Notes: a model not told the origin generated them from the letters alone. Counted from the stretch's first letter, positions 17,723 to 25,967 are shown. The stretch is DNA of 64,000 nt from UBA6898 sp964463135 (GCA_964463135.1 CAYXBA010000007.1:1-64000), one strand, 5' to 3'. A program made the numbers and translations.

Positions 17723-18594
17723 AGCTTTTCCGCTCCTCTCAGTTTTGCGCTCCGTGAAGACGGGTTCTGCCGCATCTCCTCTCTCGAGGGAACAAGCGGC
17801 TTCTTGGTAAGCTGGCTCACGACGCCTGCCTTTGCGTTGTCACGTATAAAGTTCTTCACGATCCTGTCCTCCAGGGAGTGATAGGAGATAACGCAGAGCC
17901 GTCCGCCCTTTTTCAGCATTCTGAGCGATCCTTCAAGCCCAAGCTTCAGTTCCTCAAGCTCCCTGTTCAGGGCTATTCTCAGCGCCTGAAATGTCCTCGT
18001 TGCAGGATGGGTGCGGCCGCTCCTGCCCAATGCACGGAACACGACATCTGCCAGTTCGGCACAGGTATCAATGGTCTTCTTTGCCCGTGCGCTTATGATC
18101 GCCCTTACCACTCTGGCTGCCCTGTATTCCTCACCGTATTCCTTGAGGATCCGGACCAGCTCCTGCTCGTCATAGGTATTGACCATGTCCCAGGCGCTCA
18201 GAAGTTGTGCATTGTCCATTCTCATATCGAGCCTTTCGTTCGAAAGAAAGCTGAATCCCCTTAGTGGGTCCTTGATCTGCATCATCGAAACGCCCAGATC
18301 AAGGAGGATACCGTCAGCCTCGTGAATCCCTTCCGCATTAAGGACCTGTTCCATTTGAGAAAAAGTGCCCTTCTTCAGCAAAACCCTGCTGTCGTTCAGC
18401 CGATGAGCAGCCCTTTTCAAAGCCTGCTCATCCCTATCCAGCCCGACAACCTTTACATCCTGACCGACCTGTGCAAGAATCATTTCAGAATGTCCCCCGA
18501 GTCCTACTGTTGCATCTACATATATACCGCCCCGGTGAGGAGCGAGTGTCCCGATCACCTCTCCTGGCATGACCGGGAGATGGATGACCGTCAT
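17719..18594 (-). CDS. rsmH: 16S rRNA (cytosine1402-N4)-methyltransferase
   Basis: RsmH (MraW) methylates N4 of C1402 in 16S rRNA using S-adenosylmethionine. It has 291 residues. The SAM site is DATVGLGGHSEMIL near residue 28. The family motifs DGILLDLGVSMMQI and RGFSFLSNERLDMRMD, and the C-terminal VISYHSLEDRIVKNF, are all present. Its ATG directly follows the mraZ stop (TAGATG). Confidence 0.97.
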   Translation of the reverse strand: MTVIHLPVMPGEVIGTLAPHRGGIYVDATVGLGGHSEMILAQVGQDVKVVGLDRDEQALKRAAHRLNDSRVLLKKGTFSQMEQVLNAEGIHEADGILLDLGVSMMQIKDPLRGFSFLSNERLDMRMDNAQLLSAWDMVNTYDEQELVRILKEYGEEYRAARVVRAIISARAKKTIDTCAELADVVFRALGRSGRTHPATRTFQALRIALNRELEELKLGLEGSLRMLKKGGRLCVISYHSLEDRIVKNFIRDNAKAGVVSQLTKKPLVPSREEMRQNPSSRSAKLRGAEKL

Positions 18595-19047
18595 CTAAAT
18601 ACCGTATGACGTAAGTTTCGCTGCAACCGCCTTCTTGTCTTCTTTGGTAAGATCAAGAACGGCATCCCACTCTTTTCTGTCCCAGACCTCGATCTTGTCT
18701 GTTATGCCGGCGATCACGATATCGCTTTTCAGTCCTGCATCTTCCCGGTGCGCTGCAGGAATGAGGATCCTCCCCTGCTTGTCCAGCTCGACTTCCTGGG
18801 CAGAGGCTATCACCTTTCTCTTGAAATACTGGACTGACTCGTCCATGCTCGGCAGCTGCCTGACCTTCTCTTCAAGCTTGAGCCATTCTTCCTGGGGATA
18901 GATGTGGAGACACTTGTCATCGAGTGCATTGACAACATAGAGTTTGGGATTATAATTAGTGGAAATGATTTCGCGGAAAGGAGAAGGAACCATGATCCGG
19001 CCCTTGGGGTCCACACTGTAATAGTATTTTCCAGAGAAACCTGGCAT
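18595..19047 (-). CDS. mraZ: Transcriptional regulator MraZ
   Basis: MraZ is an AbrB-fold DNA-binding protein that controls the dcw operon from its first gene. Starting at 19047 gives 150 residues beginning MPGFSGKYYYSVDPKGRI, the normal N-terminus, with GGAGGAG just upstream. Two SpoVT-AbrB-like halves are visible: KGRIMVPSPFR near residue 15 and KQGRILIPAAHRE near residue 90. The ribosome site overlaps the last of three GTGG boxes, which suggests autoregulation. Confidence 0.96.
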   Translation of the reverse strand: MPGFSGKYYYSVDPKGRIMVPSPFREIISTNYNPKLYVVNALDDKCLHIYPQEEWLKLEEKVRQLPSMDESVQYFKRKVIASAQEVELDKQGRILIPAAHREDAGLKSDIVIAGITDKIEVWDRKEWDAVLDLTKEDKKAVAAKLTSYGI

Positions 19048-19050
19048 TAC

Positions 19051-19079
19051 TCCTCCACTTTCTACCACTATTTACCACT
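19051..19079 (-). promoter_or_regulatory. MraZ operator, three GTGG direct repeats
   Basis: Read on the minus strand, GTGG occurs three times at an exact 10-bp period (complements at 19075-19078, 19065-19068, 19055-19058). It lies between the -10 element and the mraZ ATG; the last copy runs into the Shine-Dalgarno sequence. Known MraZ sites are short G-rich direct repeats of about one helical turn, so autoregulation is likely. Confidence 0.8.
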
Positions 19080-19082
19080 AAA

Positions 19083-19109
19083 TTTATAGGAGGCCGGGAT
19101 CTTTGTCAA
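19083..19109 (-). promoter_or_regulatory. Sigma-70-type promoter of the dcw operon
   Basis: On the minus strand a perfect TTGACA (19104-19109) is followed after 15 bp by TATAAA (19083-19088). The spacer is shorter than the optimal 17 bp, so strength is uncertain. Position directly upstream of the MraZ boxes supports it. Confidence 0.7.
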
Positions 19110-19309
19110 GAAGAAATTAAACTTTTTTTATAATTCCTATATATTGTATCTGAAATGAACGAACACCCAATATATAGAGTGCAAAAAAGTGGGTCATAGA
19201 GGAACCTTCACTTGGACAGAGGGGAAGTATAGAATAAGTACAGCGGGCTGGGAATAAAACTGCGGGAAGGCAGGGGCAGCCCAGTCTTCACGGGAAATGA
19301 GGAGTATTC

Positions 19310-20275
19310 ATGAAAACTCTTATAACAGGCGGCACAGGATTTATCGGTGGCCATGTTGTTCAAGCCCTTCTTGACAAGGGGCATGCAGTCAGGCTCCTGT
19401 CGCGGAGACCTGAAATACCGGAAGATTTAAAGGGGAAGAATATCGAGGTCGTCCGCGGAGATCTCGAAGACCCTGAGTCAGTCATCAATGCCATGGAAGA
19501 CATCGATCTCTTCTATCACATTGGCGAGATAAAGAATATCACCAGAACTCAGGCAGAAAAGAACATCACCCTTGTCGAAAAGATCACGGATAACCTTCAG
19601 GCAAAAGGCATTAAGCGTTTCGTCTTTGTCAGTTCCATAACAGTTGCAGGCATACCTTCAGAACAGCCTGCGAATGAAGAAACGGCGTCAAAGGTTTTGC
19701 TCAATGATCATTACACCACATACAAGAGGAGATGCGAGGAGATCATCAGGGGAAAGGCCGAAGGATACGAATATGCCATTGTCAGGCCTGCGCCGGTGTA
19801 CGGGCCGGGGTCGCGCTATCTCGGGAGAATGGTAAGCGTGATCGAAACGCTCGGGCCGATCGGCCTGCCCTTCATCGGCGATGCGAAGAACATTACTCCT
19901 TTCATACAGGTGAAGGACCTCGCAGAGGCAATTGTCCTTGCAGGCACGCAGCCAGAGGCAGCGGATCAGACATTCAATCTCACGGACGGGCAGAACCATA
20001 CCTGGTACAACTTCTTCAGTGCTGTTGCCGATGCGCTGCATAAAAAGGTCAGGATAATCCCGATCCCTGCCCTGCTGCTGAAACTCCCTGCCATACCGCT
20101 TGATCTCTTCTCCGGTTTCCTCGGCGCCAGCTTCGACCCGGTTCATTACGTGGACTATATTTCGAAAGACCTGCTGTTCGACAATAAAAAGGCCCGAACA
20201 CTTCTGAACTGGCAGCCTGCGTATTCCCTGCCTGACGGCGTGAAAGAGATGGTCGAATACTATAAGAAGGGTTAA
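19310..20275 (+). CDS. NAD(P)-dependent extended-SDR epimerase/dehydratase family protein
   Basis: This 321-residue extended short-chain dehydrogenase starts with the nucleotide loop GGTGFIGGH (residues about 7-15). The catalytic YxxxK appears as YTTYKRR near residue 140. The C-terminal part has the substrate-domain pattern of sugar-epimerase or 3-beta-HSD-like members (RPAPVYGPGSRYLG). AATGAGGAG precedes the ATG. It stands alone, divergent from mraZ, so no pathway can be assigned. It is a distant relative of the SDR at 49501-50463, not a close duplicate. Confidence 0.85.
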   Translation: MKTLITGGTGFIGGHVVQALLDKGHAVRLLSRRPEIPEDLKGKNIEVVRGDLEDPESVINAMEDIDLFYHIGEIKNITRTQAEKNITLVEKITDNLQAKGIKRFVFVSSITVAGIPSEQPANEETASKVLLNDHYTTYKRRCEEIIRGKAEGYEYAIVRPAPVYGPGSRYLGRMVSVIETLGPIGLPFIGDAKNITPFIQVKDLAEAIVLAGTQPEAADQTFNLTDGQNHTWYNFFSAVADALHKKVRIIPIPALLLKLPAIPLDLFSGFLGASFDPVHYVDYISKDLLFDNKKARTLLNWQPAYSLPDGVKEMVEYYKKG

Positions 20276-20407
20276 TAAAAGGGCATCCAGAAATTAGACA
20301 AAAGCTCTACGCAGAACCCGTATAATTCTCCAATATAATACTAAACTGCGCTGTCTTGCTGACTTTGTTCTTAAGGTAACCATTCAGTCAAAAAGATCCT
20401 GCTTCTA

Positions 20408-20497
20408 GAAGCCCCTCCTTACCAAGGAGGGGAATGGGGAGGTTTTAGTTATTTATCCGATACCCCACCCGACCTCCCCTTGCAAAGGAGAGGTGAA
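20408..20497. repeat. Palindromic C/G-tract repeat element (MITE-like)
   Basis: CCCCTCCTT (20412-20420) pairs with AAGGAGGGG (20424-20432). GGGGAGGT (20436-20443) pairs with ACCTCCCC (20472-20479). A second, imperfect hairpin follows (ACCTCCCCTT with AAGGAGAGGT). This nested palindrome is typical of non-coding dispersed repeats. A related one lies at 26410-26568. Confidence 0.7.
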
Positions 20498-20514
20498 TCA
20501 CCCAGCATAACTAA

Positions 20515-21081
20515 ATGGTTCTGTTCTTAAAGGCCATTTTCTCCATAGTAACCCCTGTTGACATTCATCCTCATTTCACGTATTTTGCTTGTATGGCTGA
20601 ACTTGATAAGGCAAATGATTTATTTGGAGAATTCGAAAGCAAATGCAATCGCTTTGACGGATTAGATTTTCTCTCAGAGGCACTGTCAATTACAAGAGAT
20701 GTTTTGGATTCAAGTGACGACTCAATCTTGGAAAAGAGAGGGAATAACTTTATTTCAACTTTTAAGAGATTTGTGATATCAAGAGCTAATAACATAATAA
20801 GCGAACCAAAAGACTATACCTTTGAGCAATTGGATTTTTGGGTTAAAGTTCTCGATGAATTTATTTCTTTTGAGTTTGATGATAGTCGTGAAATTGATTT
20901 ATTGCACAAGCAGCTCTCTCGACATAAAGAGAGAGCAAAACTTAGGTTAACCGACGATAAAGACCTTCTTTATTTTCTTGATACGTGGGAAAAGATGACC
21001 AAACAAGAACAAGAAGAGTTCATGAAAGAGCTGGGGCTTGGCAGAAAGCAAAAGGATGGATCTCAGGAACAGAAAAACTAA
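20515..21081 (+). CDS. AT-rich hypothetical protein
   Basis: I do not recognise this protein (188 residues from the first ATG; an ATG at 20593 would give 162). It is hydrophilic and probably helical, with a charged C-terminus (KMTKQEQEEFMKELGLGRKQKDGSQEQ). No signal peptide is convincing, though the first 20 residues of the longer form are hydrophobic. Neither start has a good ribosome site. Base composition is clearly more AT-rich than its neighbours, and it directly follows a palindromic repeat, which suggests lateral acquisition. Confidence 0.55.
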   Translation: MVLFLKAIFSIVTPVDIHPHFTYFACMAELDKANDLFGEFESKCNRFDGLDFLSEALSITRDVLDSSDDSILEKRGNNFISTFKRFVISRANNIISEPKDYTFEQLDFWVKVLDEFISFEFDDSREIDLLHKQLSRHKERAKLRLTDDKDLLYFLDTWEKMTKQEQEEFMKELGLGRKQKDGSQEQKN

Positions 21082-21183
21082 GAAAACGCAATATTCAATT
21101 AGGCCCATCTGCGCCACTTTGCATGTATGTATGAGGTCTCGGTTTGATGGTTGAAAGGGCGAATAAGGTCTGGATGCCACACC

Positions 21184-21648
21184 ATGAACCTCATCGATAG
21201 CATCTTCATCAACCGGCCTGCAGGGACTGTCTGGGCCTTCCTTGAGGACCCTGCAAATATGCCGCTCTGGAACCCGAAGGTAAAGCGGGTTTCTCCCTCC
21301 TCCTTTACAACCATTCAGCAGGGGTATCGTTACGCCATAACCTACCAGATGCACGAACGCGCCAAAGCAGCGGAGTTTCTGGCTGAATTCGTCCATTTCG
21401 ACCCCCCATCAAAACTTGTCATTCGCCATACAGGGGGGCCAGATTCTCGAAACAGGGTCATCGAGGAAATATACGAGCTGTCAGAACGCGATGGCGGAAC
21501 ATTTCTGAGGCAGACAATTCATATCGACAATGCGGGCATCAATATCTTTTTGCGATTTCTGGTCTGGCTGATCCGGCGATGGGGCAAACCGACCGGCAAG
21601 CGGTATCTCGAAACCCTGCGGGACATTATTGAAGGGGCCAACAGCTAA
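21184..21648 (+). CDS. SRPBCC (START/polyketide-cyclase-like) family protein
   Basis: The 154-residue protein begins MNLIDSIFINRPAGTVWAFLEDPANMPLWNP. This is the classic N-terminus of the helix-grip SRPBCC fold, which binds hydrophobic ligands in a central cavity. The C-terminal helix (RRWGKPTGKRYLETLRDIIEG) closes such cavities. No ligand can be inferred. I chose the start at 21184 because the fold begins there; an in-frame ATG at 21151 would add 11 residues. Confidence 0.75.
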   Translation: MNLIDSIFINRPAGTVWAFLEDPANMPLWNPKVKRVSPSSFTTIQQGYRYAITYQMHERAKAAEFLAEFVHFDPPSKLVIRHTGGPDSRNRVIEEIYELSERDGGTFLRQTIHIDNAGINIFLRFLVWLIRRWGKPTGKRYLETLRDIIEGANS

Positions 21649-21773
21649 TAAGAAAGCAGGCTGCACGGATCTGTAATTTAGGAAATAAGGAAAGGTCAAT
21701 CTGGAATTGACAACATCGTATTTCTGGCGTAACATGAAATTACATCAACGCTCTTTGCACTGTGCAACAAGAA

Positions 21774-21869
21774 GTTTCCGAAAAGGTAAACTCTGGGTAA
21801 CCAGGGGGCGCAAAGCCATAGGGTCCGGTCATTGAGCAGATAACCGGACAGCCGTGCTGCCGAAGAAAC
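21774..21869 (+). ncRNA. Cyclic di-GMP-I (GEMM-I) riboswitch aptamer
   Basis: Hallmarks of the class I aptamer appear in order: AGGTAAACT, a GNRA tetraloop GTAA closed by GG/CC (GGGTAACC), the highly conserved GCGCAAAGCC, a second stem (GGGTCCGGT with AACCGGAC), and the closing GCCGTGCTGCCGAA tetraloop-receptor strand. GTTTC (21774-21778) can close P1 with GAAAC (21865-21869). A strong terminator follows within 35 bp. Such switches control motility, adhesion and surface proteins; the next gene encodes a secreted collagen-like protein. Confidence 0.9.
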
Positions 21870-21899
21870 AGCGCTTATCCGGAAATTATCTTACGAGAA

Positions 21900-21934
21900 A
21901 AGCCTGTTTCCTTTTACGGAAACGGGCTTTTTTT
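21900..21934 (+). terminator. Intrinsic terminator of the riboswitch expression platform
   Basis: GCCTGTTTCC (21902-21911) pairs with GGAAACGGGC (21918-21927) across a TTTTAC loop, followed by seven T residues. Its GTTTCC is the same sequence as the 5' strand of aptamer P1, so the GGAAAC arm could alternatively pair with P1. That gives a plausible switching mechanism. Confidence 0.9.
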
Positions 21935-21968
21935 ATGGCCCAATCCATTCCCGAAAAGGAGGTGAGGC

Positions 21969-21992
21969 ATGCGTTGGTCCAGTAGCGATTGA
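21969..21992 (+). CDS. Possible leader micro-ORF (7 codons)
   Basis: GGAGGTG lies at good distance before ATG at 21969, giving MRWSSSD and a TGA. It sits between the riboswitch terminator and the collagen-like gene, 158 bp before that gene's start. Whether it is translated is unknown; the evidence is only the strong ribosome site. Confidence 0.3.
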   Translation: MRWSSSD

Positions 21993-22150
21993 AGGGAAAG
22001 ACGCCGTTCGTTGCATGGACAAGAGTGAGGATGCGATCTCCCGGAAGCGTTGAACCTGCAGGCCCATATGGGCGCCATGGTCTGCAGCGGAGCGAGTGGC
22101 GCAACCAGCCAACTTACTTTAATAATCTATCAGTCCAGTAAGGAGGCAAT

Positions 22151-22834
22151 ATGAAGAAGTCCAATTTTATCGTGTTTAGTCTGGTGATCGCAGTCATGTT
22201 CGGCAGTATGGCAACTGCCGAAGCAAAGAAGAAAGTTCCGCCGCCAGTACCGCCGCCCGCACAGGGTGATAACATCATCAACGCCTGCATGAAGAGCGTG
22301 AACGGCCAGTTAAGGATCGTAAGCGCAGCCTCCCAGTGCCTGCCGAGTGAAACAGCGATCTCCTGGAATGCCGTGGGACCACAGGGACCGGCAGGACCAC
22401 AAGGGCCACAGGGACCGCAGGGACCTTCAGGTGCTGTCGCCACGGCCACGATCAGCGGGGCAGTTGCTCCTGTCACGGCCAATGCAACAGTCTGGACCTT
22501 TGCAGGACCGACCGTCAGCGTGACCACAACCGCAACAGAGCGCATTACCGGTGCGATACAGGCACCTCTCGGCACAACGCTGGCAGGGACTGCAACTTTC
22601 CAATATGACCTATGTTACCGTGCATCAGGCACCACGAACGCGCTGCTGAATTTCGGAGGCGCCAATTCCTCAGCCGGTCAGGTGACGATTACGTCCCCTG
22701 TATCTTTCCCTGCCATGGCATCAATAGTGCCGGGCGCAGGCGCATGGGAAGCAGGGTACTGTCTCCTGAATTCTGGGACCGTGGACCTTGACAGCAATGA
22801 TTTTGTGAATGGCTGGATCATCGTTACTGAATAA
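22151..22834 (+). CDS. Secreted protein with collagen-like Gly-X-Y segment
   Basis: The 227-residue protein has a signal peptide (about 1-24, ending near MATAEA), a proline-rich stretch (KKKVPPPVPPPAQG), and a region with two cysteines (NACMKSVNGQLRIVSAASQC). Six Gly-X-Y triplets follow (GPQGPAGPQGPQGPQGPSG, about 76-94), then a beta-rich Thr/Ala C-terminal domain of about 130 residues. The triplet tract could trimerise; the C-terminal domain would be the exposed head. AAGGAGG precedes the ATG. It lies 217 bp past a c-di-GMP riboswitch terminator, so expression is probably c-di-GMP dependent, consistent with a surface or matrix protein. It has no LPXTG or autotransporter signal. Confidence 0.85.
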   Translation: MKKSNFIVFSLVIAVMFGSMATAEAKKKVPPPVPPPAQGDNIINACMKSVNGQLRIVSAASQCLPSETAISWNAVGPQGPAGPQGPQGPQGPSGAVATATISGAVAPVTANATVWTFAGPTVSVTTTATERITGAIQAPLGTTLAGTATFQYDLCYRASGTTNALLNFGGANSSAGQVTITSPVSFPAMASIVPGAGAWEAGYCLLNSGTVDLDSNDFVNGWIIVTE

Positions 22835-22868
22835 GAACCGACAGCGAAACAGACGTTGGTCATACATA

Positions 22869-22898
22869 CAGCGGCGCAGGAACAATCCTGCGCCGCTG
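22869..22898 (+). terminator. Strong hairpin between convergent genes
   Basis: A perfect 13-bp stem, CAGCGGCGCAGGA with TCCTGCGCCGCTG, has an ACAA loop. It lies 34 bp past the collagen-like gene and before the convergent DUF362 gene. The U-tract is weak (TTT), so it may act on either strand. Confidence 0.75.
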
Positions 22899-22926
22899 CA
22901 GTTTAAACCCGGAGGCAGAAGAGAGG

Positions 22927-23928
22927 TCAGCCCTTCAGCAGTATTCCCTTCAGTCTTTCTGCATAAGTCCTGCCCACATTATCGTCAGCGACGAGTTCAA
23001 TATTATCAGGCCTGCTCACGCCAAGGCCGAGTTCGACTGCCCGTGCGATCTGCTCCTGCTCAAAGATCTTTTTCTTCATGACCGCATCGTTGCTGCCGAG
23101 GTTTTTTAACACAGCCAGGCCAACCGCATCGATCGCAATGCGGTCAGTGCCTGCGATGATCAGGTCCGCCCTCTTCCGGACTCCTGACGAAGGGCCGCCG
23201 TCAACAAAGGCCTCCATGGCATCCAGCACGATCAGCGACGGCCTGTACGCCTGATTGATCTCTGCGATCATTTTGCGCATGGATTTGAATGACGTATGGA
23301 GCTCTGACATGTTCCGCTTATGTGTTACGCCGACCGAGAGTTTCAGGGACATCGTAAAGACACCGCCGTACCCATGAGTCTTGAGGCAGCAGGTGGAAAC
23401 AACACATTCCGAATCGACAACAGGCTTCGCAACATAAAAGCCATCGTTCCAGTGGCTCTTCTGAGGCTTCAGATGCACCCACTCGCTCTCGGGCAGGTCC
23501 TCAAAATTGATGATCCTGACATTCTCCTTTGCACAGAGCTCAGGGATGCCCTTTTCTTTCAGGACCTTTGCCGTGGAGCCGGGGCCGCACCGTTCTCCGA
23601 CTGTAATTGATTTTGCCCCCATGACCTTGAGCTGTTTGATCAGGCCCAGAAGGGTATCGTTATGTGTTGAGCCAGGAAAGAGATCCGCGCTGTTGAAATT
23701 CGGCTTGAGCAGGACGTCCTTGCCTTTTATCGGGTTGACAGCAAGCAGGCTGATAGACCGCTTCACACCGTCTGACCTATCAGTAGTCTTTATGATCGAT
23801 ACTTTTGTCCGGCCCTGGCTTATATCAGGAACCTTTTCTTTCAGCAGGGCTGTCTGTTGTTTTTCGTCCGTCACCATAGAAAGCATCATACCTGAGGCAC
23901 CGATCATGAACTCCCTTCTGTTCATCAT
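22927..23928 (-). CDS. DUF362 family protein with Tat-like signal
   Basis: This 333-residue protein begins MMNRREFMIGASG, which has the twin-arginine pattern of exported redox or metal proteins, although the hydrophobic stretch is short. The body matches DUF362: LLKPNFNSADLFPGSTHND near residue 75, CLKTHGYGGVFTMSLKLSVGV near residue 180, and VDGGPSSG near 245. DUF362 proteins often accompany ferredoxin domains; none is fused here. No function is established for this subgroup. It is transcribed alone and converges on the collagen-like gene. AAGGAGA precedes the ATG. Confidence 0.8.
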   Translation of the reverse strand: MMNRREFMIGASGMMLSMVTDEKQQTALLKEKVPDISQGRTKVSIIKTTDRSDGVKRSISLLAVNPIKGKDVLLKPNFNSADLFPGSTHNDTLLGLIKQLKVMGAKSITVGERCGPGSTAKVLKEKGIPELCAKENVRIINFEDLPESEWVHLKPQKSHWNDGFYVAKPVVDSECVVSTCCLKTHGYGGVFTMSLKLSVGVTHKRNMSELHTSFKSMRKMIAEINQAYRPSLIVLDAMEAFVDGGPSSGVRKRADLIIAGTDRIAIDAVGLAVLKNLGSNDAVMKKKIFEQEQIARAVELGLGVSRPDNIELVADDNVGRTYAERLKGILLKG

Positions 23929-24013
23929 GTTCCATCTCCTTATATTTCATCCTATCACGGCCCCGGATAATAAGGAAGGCCAATTCCCGGTTGGTGTATA
24001 ATCAGGAGACACC

Positions 24014-25327
24014 ATGCAAAAAGACCCTTCTGAAAGACCGGCCCTCAGCCTTTCACAGCTGAACGGCCTTATCAAATCCGCGATCCTTGACACGCTTCCT
24101 GATCAGTATTGGGTGGTGGCGGAGATCGCCGACCTCAAGCTGAACCAGAAGGGCCACTGTTATCTCGACCTCGTTGAAAAGGAAGGCAATGCTGCCATAG
24201 CGCAGATCAAGGCAAATATCTGGGCTTACGAATACCGTGCCATCAGCAGCAGGTTTCAGCGGGCAACGAATGAACCCCTGAAGCAGGGCATGAAGGTCCT
24301 TTTCCTCGCGTCAATTCTGTTCCATGAGGTCTATGGCCTGAGCCTGAACATCAAGGGCATTGACCCCACTTATACCCTGGGGGAAATGGCGCGCAAAAAG
24401 AAAGAGGTGATCGAGCGCCTCAAAAAAGAAGGCCTTATTGACAGGAACAAGGCGCTTGAACTGCCGCTGGTGCCGCAGAGGATAGCGGTCATTTCATCGC
24501 CTACTGCTGCCGGTTATCAGGACTTTTTCAACCACCTCGACAATAACCCGTATGGGTACTGCTTTGTGCATACCCTCTTCCCGGCCCTGATGCAGGGACA
24601 GGAGGCAGAGGCCTCGATCATTAAGGCCCTGGCCGCGATCCGGAAACAGAAGAGCGCCTTTGATCTCGCGGTGATCATCCGGGGCGGAGGATCGGTCATA
24701 GACCTCAACTGCTTTGACGGTTATCCCCTTGCAGCAGAGGTGGCCGGATTTCCGCTGCCGATTGTTACGGGCATAGGCCATGAAAAAGATGATACGGTCG
24801 TTGATATCGCAGCACATACCAAGATGAAGACGCCGACCGCAGTCGCTGAATTCCTGATATCAGGCATGCGGAGCTTTGAGGAAACCATTCTCGATCTGGA
24901 GAACAGGGTAATAACCTCTGCCGAACGGCTGGTGAGGGATGAAACGCAGAAGCTGGCGTCATTGGCCCAGAGGCTTTCCTTTGTGCCGGTCAGGCTGACC
25001 ACGCTCCACGGGAACCGTCTGCTTATCCTGCAGCGGGACATACGAAGCCATCTGGGTCAGCGGATGCAGAATGAACAGAACAGGATCAACCGGGCTGAGC
25101 AGGCGGTACGCCATCTCGATCCTGCGAACGTGCTCAGGCGTGGGTATAGCATAACCAGGCTTAAGGGTAAGGTCCTCAGGGACGCTGCAGGGCTGAAGAA
25201 CGGCATGTCTCTGGATACGCAGCTGCAGAACGGGACGGTCACCAGCATTGTCCAGTCAGGAAAGGAGGTAAGGAAAAATGTCAAAGAGCAAAGAACAGAC
25301 TTACTCCCAGGCTTTGAAGGAGCTTGA
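24014..25327 (+). CDS. xseA: Exodeoxyribonuclease VII large subunit
   Basis: XseA is the catalytic and DNA-binding subunit of exonuclease VII, which degrades single-stranded DNA to acid-soluble oligonucleotides. It has 437 residues. An N-terminal OB fold (LSQLNGLIKSAILDTLPDQYWVVAEIADLK) is followed by the catalytic domain (PQRIAVISSPTAAGYQDFFNHL, VIIRGGGSVIDLNCFDGYPLAAEVAGFPLPIVTGIGHEKDDTVVD) and a long coiled-coil that wraps XseB. It overlaps xseB by 50 bp. Confidence 0.97.
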   Translation: MQKDPSERPALSLSQLNGLIKSAILDTLPDQYWVVAEIADLKLNQKGHCYLDLVEKEGNAAIAQIKANIWAYEYRAISSRFQRATNEPLKQGMKVLFLASILFHEVYGLSLNIKGIDPTYTLGEMARKKKEVIERLKKEGLIDRNKALELPLVPQRIAVISSPTAAGYQDFFNHLDNNPYGYCFVHTLFPALMQGQEAEASIIKALAAIRKQKSAFDLAVIIRGGGSVIDLNCFDGYPLAAEVAGFPLPIVTGIGHEKDDTVVDIAAHTKMKTPTAVAEFLISGMRSFEETILDLENRVITSAERLVRDETQKLASLAQRLSFVPVRLTTLHGNRLLILQRDIRSHLGQRMQNEQNRINRAEQAVRHLDPANVLRRGYSITRLKGKVLRDAAGLKNGMSLDTQLQNGTVTSIVQSGKEVRKNVKEQRTDLLPGFEGA

Positions 25328-25523
25328 GAAGATCGTCAAAGAGATAGAGTCGGAAGAGGTGGATGTTGATATCCTCGCTGAAAAGATAAAGCGTGCTTCG
25401 CAGCTCATCAGCTTCTGCAAAGGAAAGCTCAGGACCGCAGAGGACGAGGTGAAGAAAGTGCTGGCCGAGATGGGTGATGATGCAGAGACAGGCACAGCAG
25501 ACGCAGACGAGGAGGTCTTCTAG
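25278..25523 (+). CDS. xseB: Exodeoxyribonuclease VII small subunit
   Basis: This 81-residue protein has the standard XseB helix pair: YSQALKELEKIVKEIESEEVDVDILAEKIKRASQLISFCKGKL. Several copies decorate the XseA coiled coil. AAAGGAGG lies at good spacing before the ATG, inside the xseA coding region. An acidic C-terminal extension (ADADEEVF) is unremarkable. Confidence 0.96.
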   Translation: MSKSKEQTYSQALKELEKIVKEIESEEVDVDILAEKIKRASQLISFCKGKLRTAEDEVKKVLAEMGDDAETGTADADEEVF

Positions 25524-25569
25524 CCGAACTCCGGAGAGGATCTAAAACACTACGGGTAAATTTAACGGT

Positions 25570-25956
25570 TTAAGCACCGTCACATTGATTGGCTTGTTCT
25601 GCGCAATTCATTATAAATTGTTCAGCGTGACCTATTGTAATTGGCTTTAGAATTCCTGCTGAGATGATTATTTTGTATTTTCTGGTTCCAATGGCGGAGC
25701 AGCTGATATCGACTGAATACTCTTGACCGTTCCGCAGTATGGATTCTCTAATGCCTCTATTAATTATCTCTTTCGCTTTTGTCTCCCCAGCCTTTTGCAG
25801 TGTCGTCCATTTGTCGTCTATTATTGCCGCTATGTCCGTGCGGTAGGGTGATCTCTTAAATTTTCTTTCAGAAATCCAAACAGCGATACCTGCTGGAATC
25901 ACCATGATGAGATAAATTCCTGCGAGAATGGCAATTGCTGTTAGTATCCAATTCAT
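25570..25956 (-). CDS. Small membrane-anchored hypothetical protein, cassette-like gene
   Basis: I do not recognise this 128-residue protein. It has one N-terminal transmembrane segment (about 3-30), then a soluble alpha/beta domain with ISCSAIGTRKYKIIISAGIL. Composition is more AT-rich than the neighbouring core genes. Its ATG lies about 12 bp past an attC-like site, and its stop is followed by GTTAAAT, matching the GTTRRRY core of integron sites, so it is probably a former gene cassette. Confidence 0.6.
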   Translation of the reverse strand: MNWILTAIAILAGIYLIMVIPAGIAVWISERKFKRSPYRTDIAAIIDDKWTTLQKAGETKAKEIINRGIRESILRNGQEYSVDISCSAIGTRKYKIIISAGILKPITIGHAEQFIMNCAEQANQCDGA

Positions 25957-25967
25957 TATTATTTATT

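Noticed and set aside
19110..19309. Small RNA or riboswitch in the mraZ-SDR divergent gap
   Set aside because: AT-rich with no conserved aptamer motif or strong hairpin seen.
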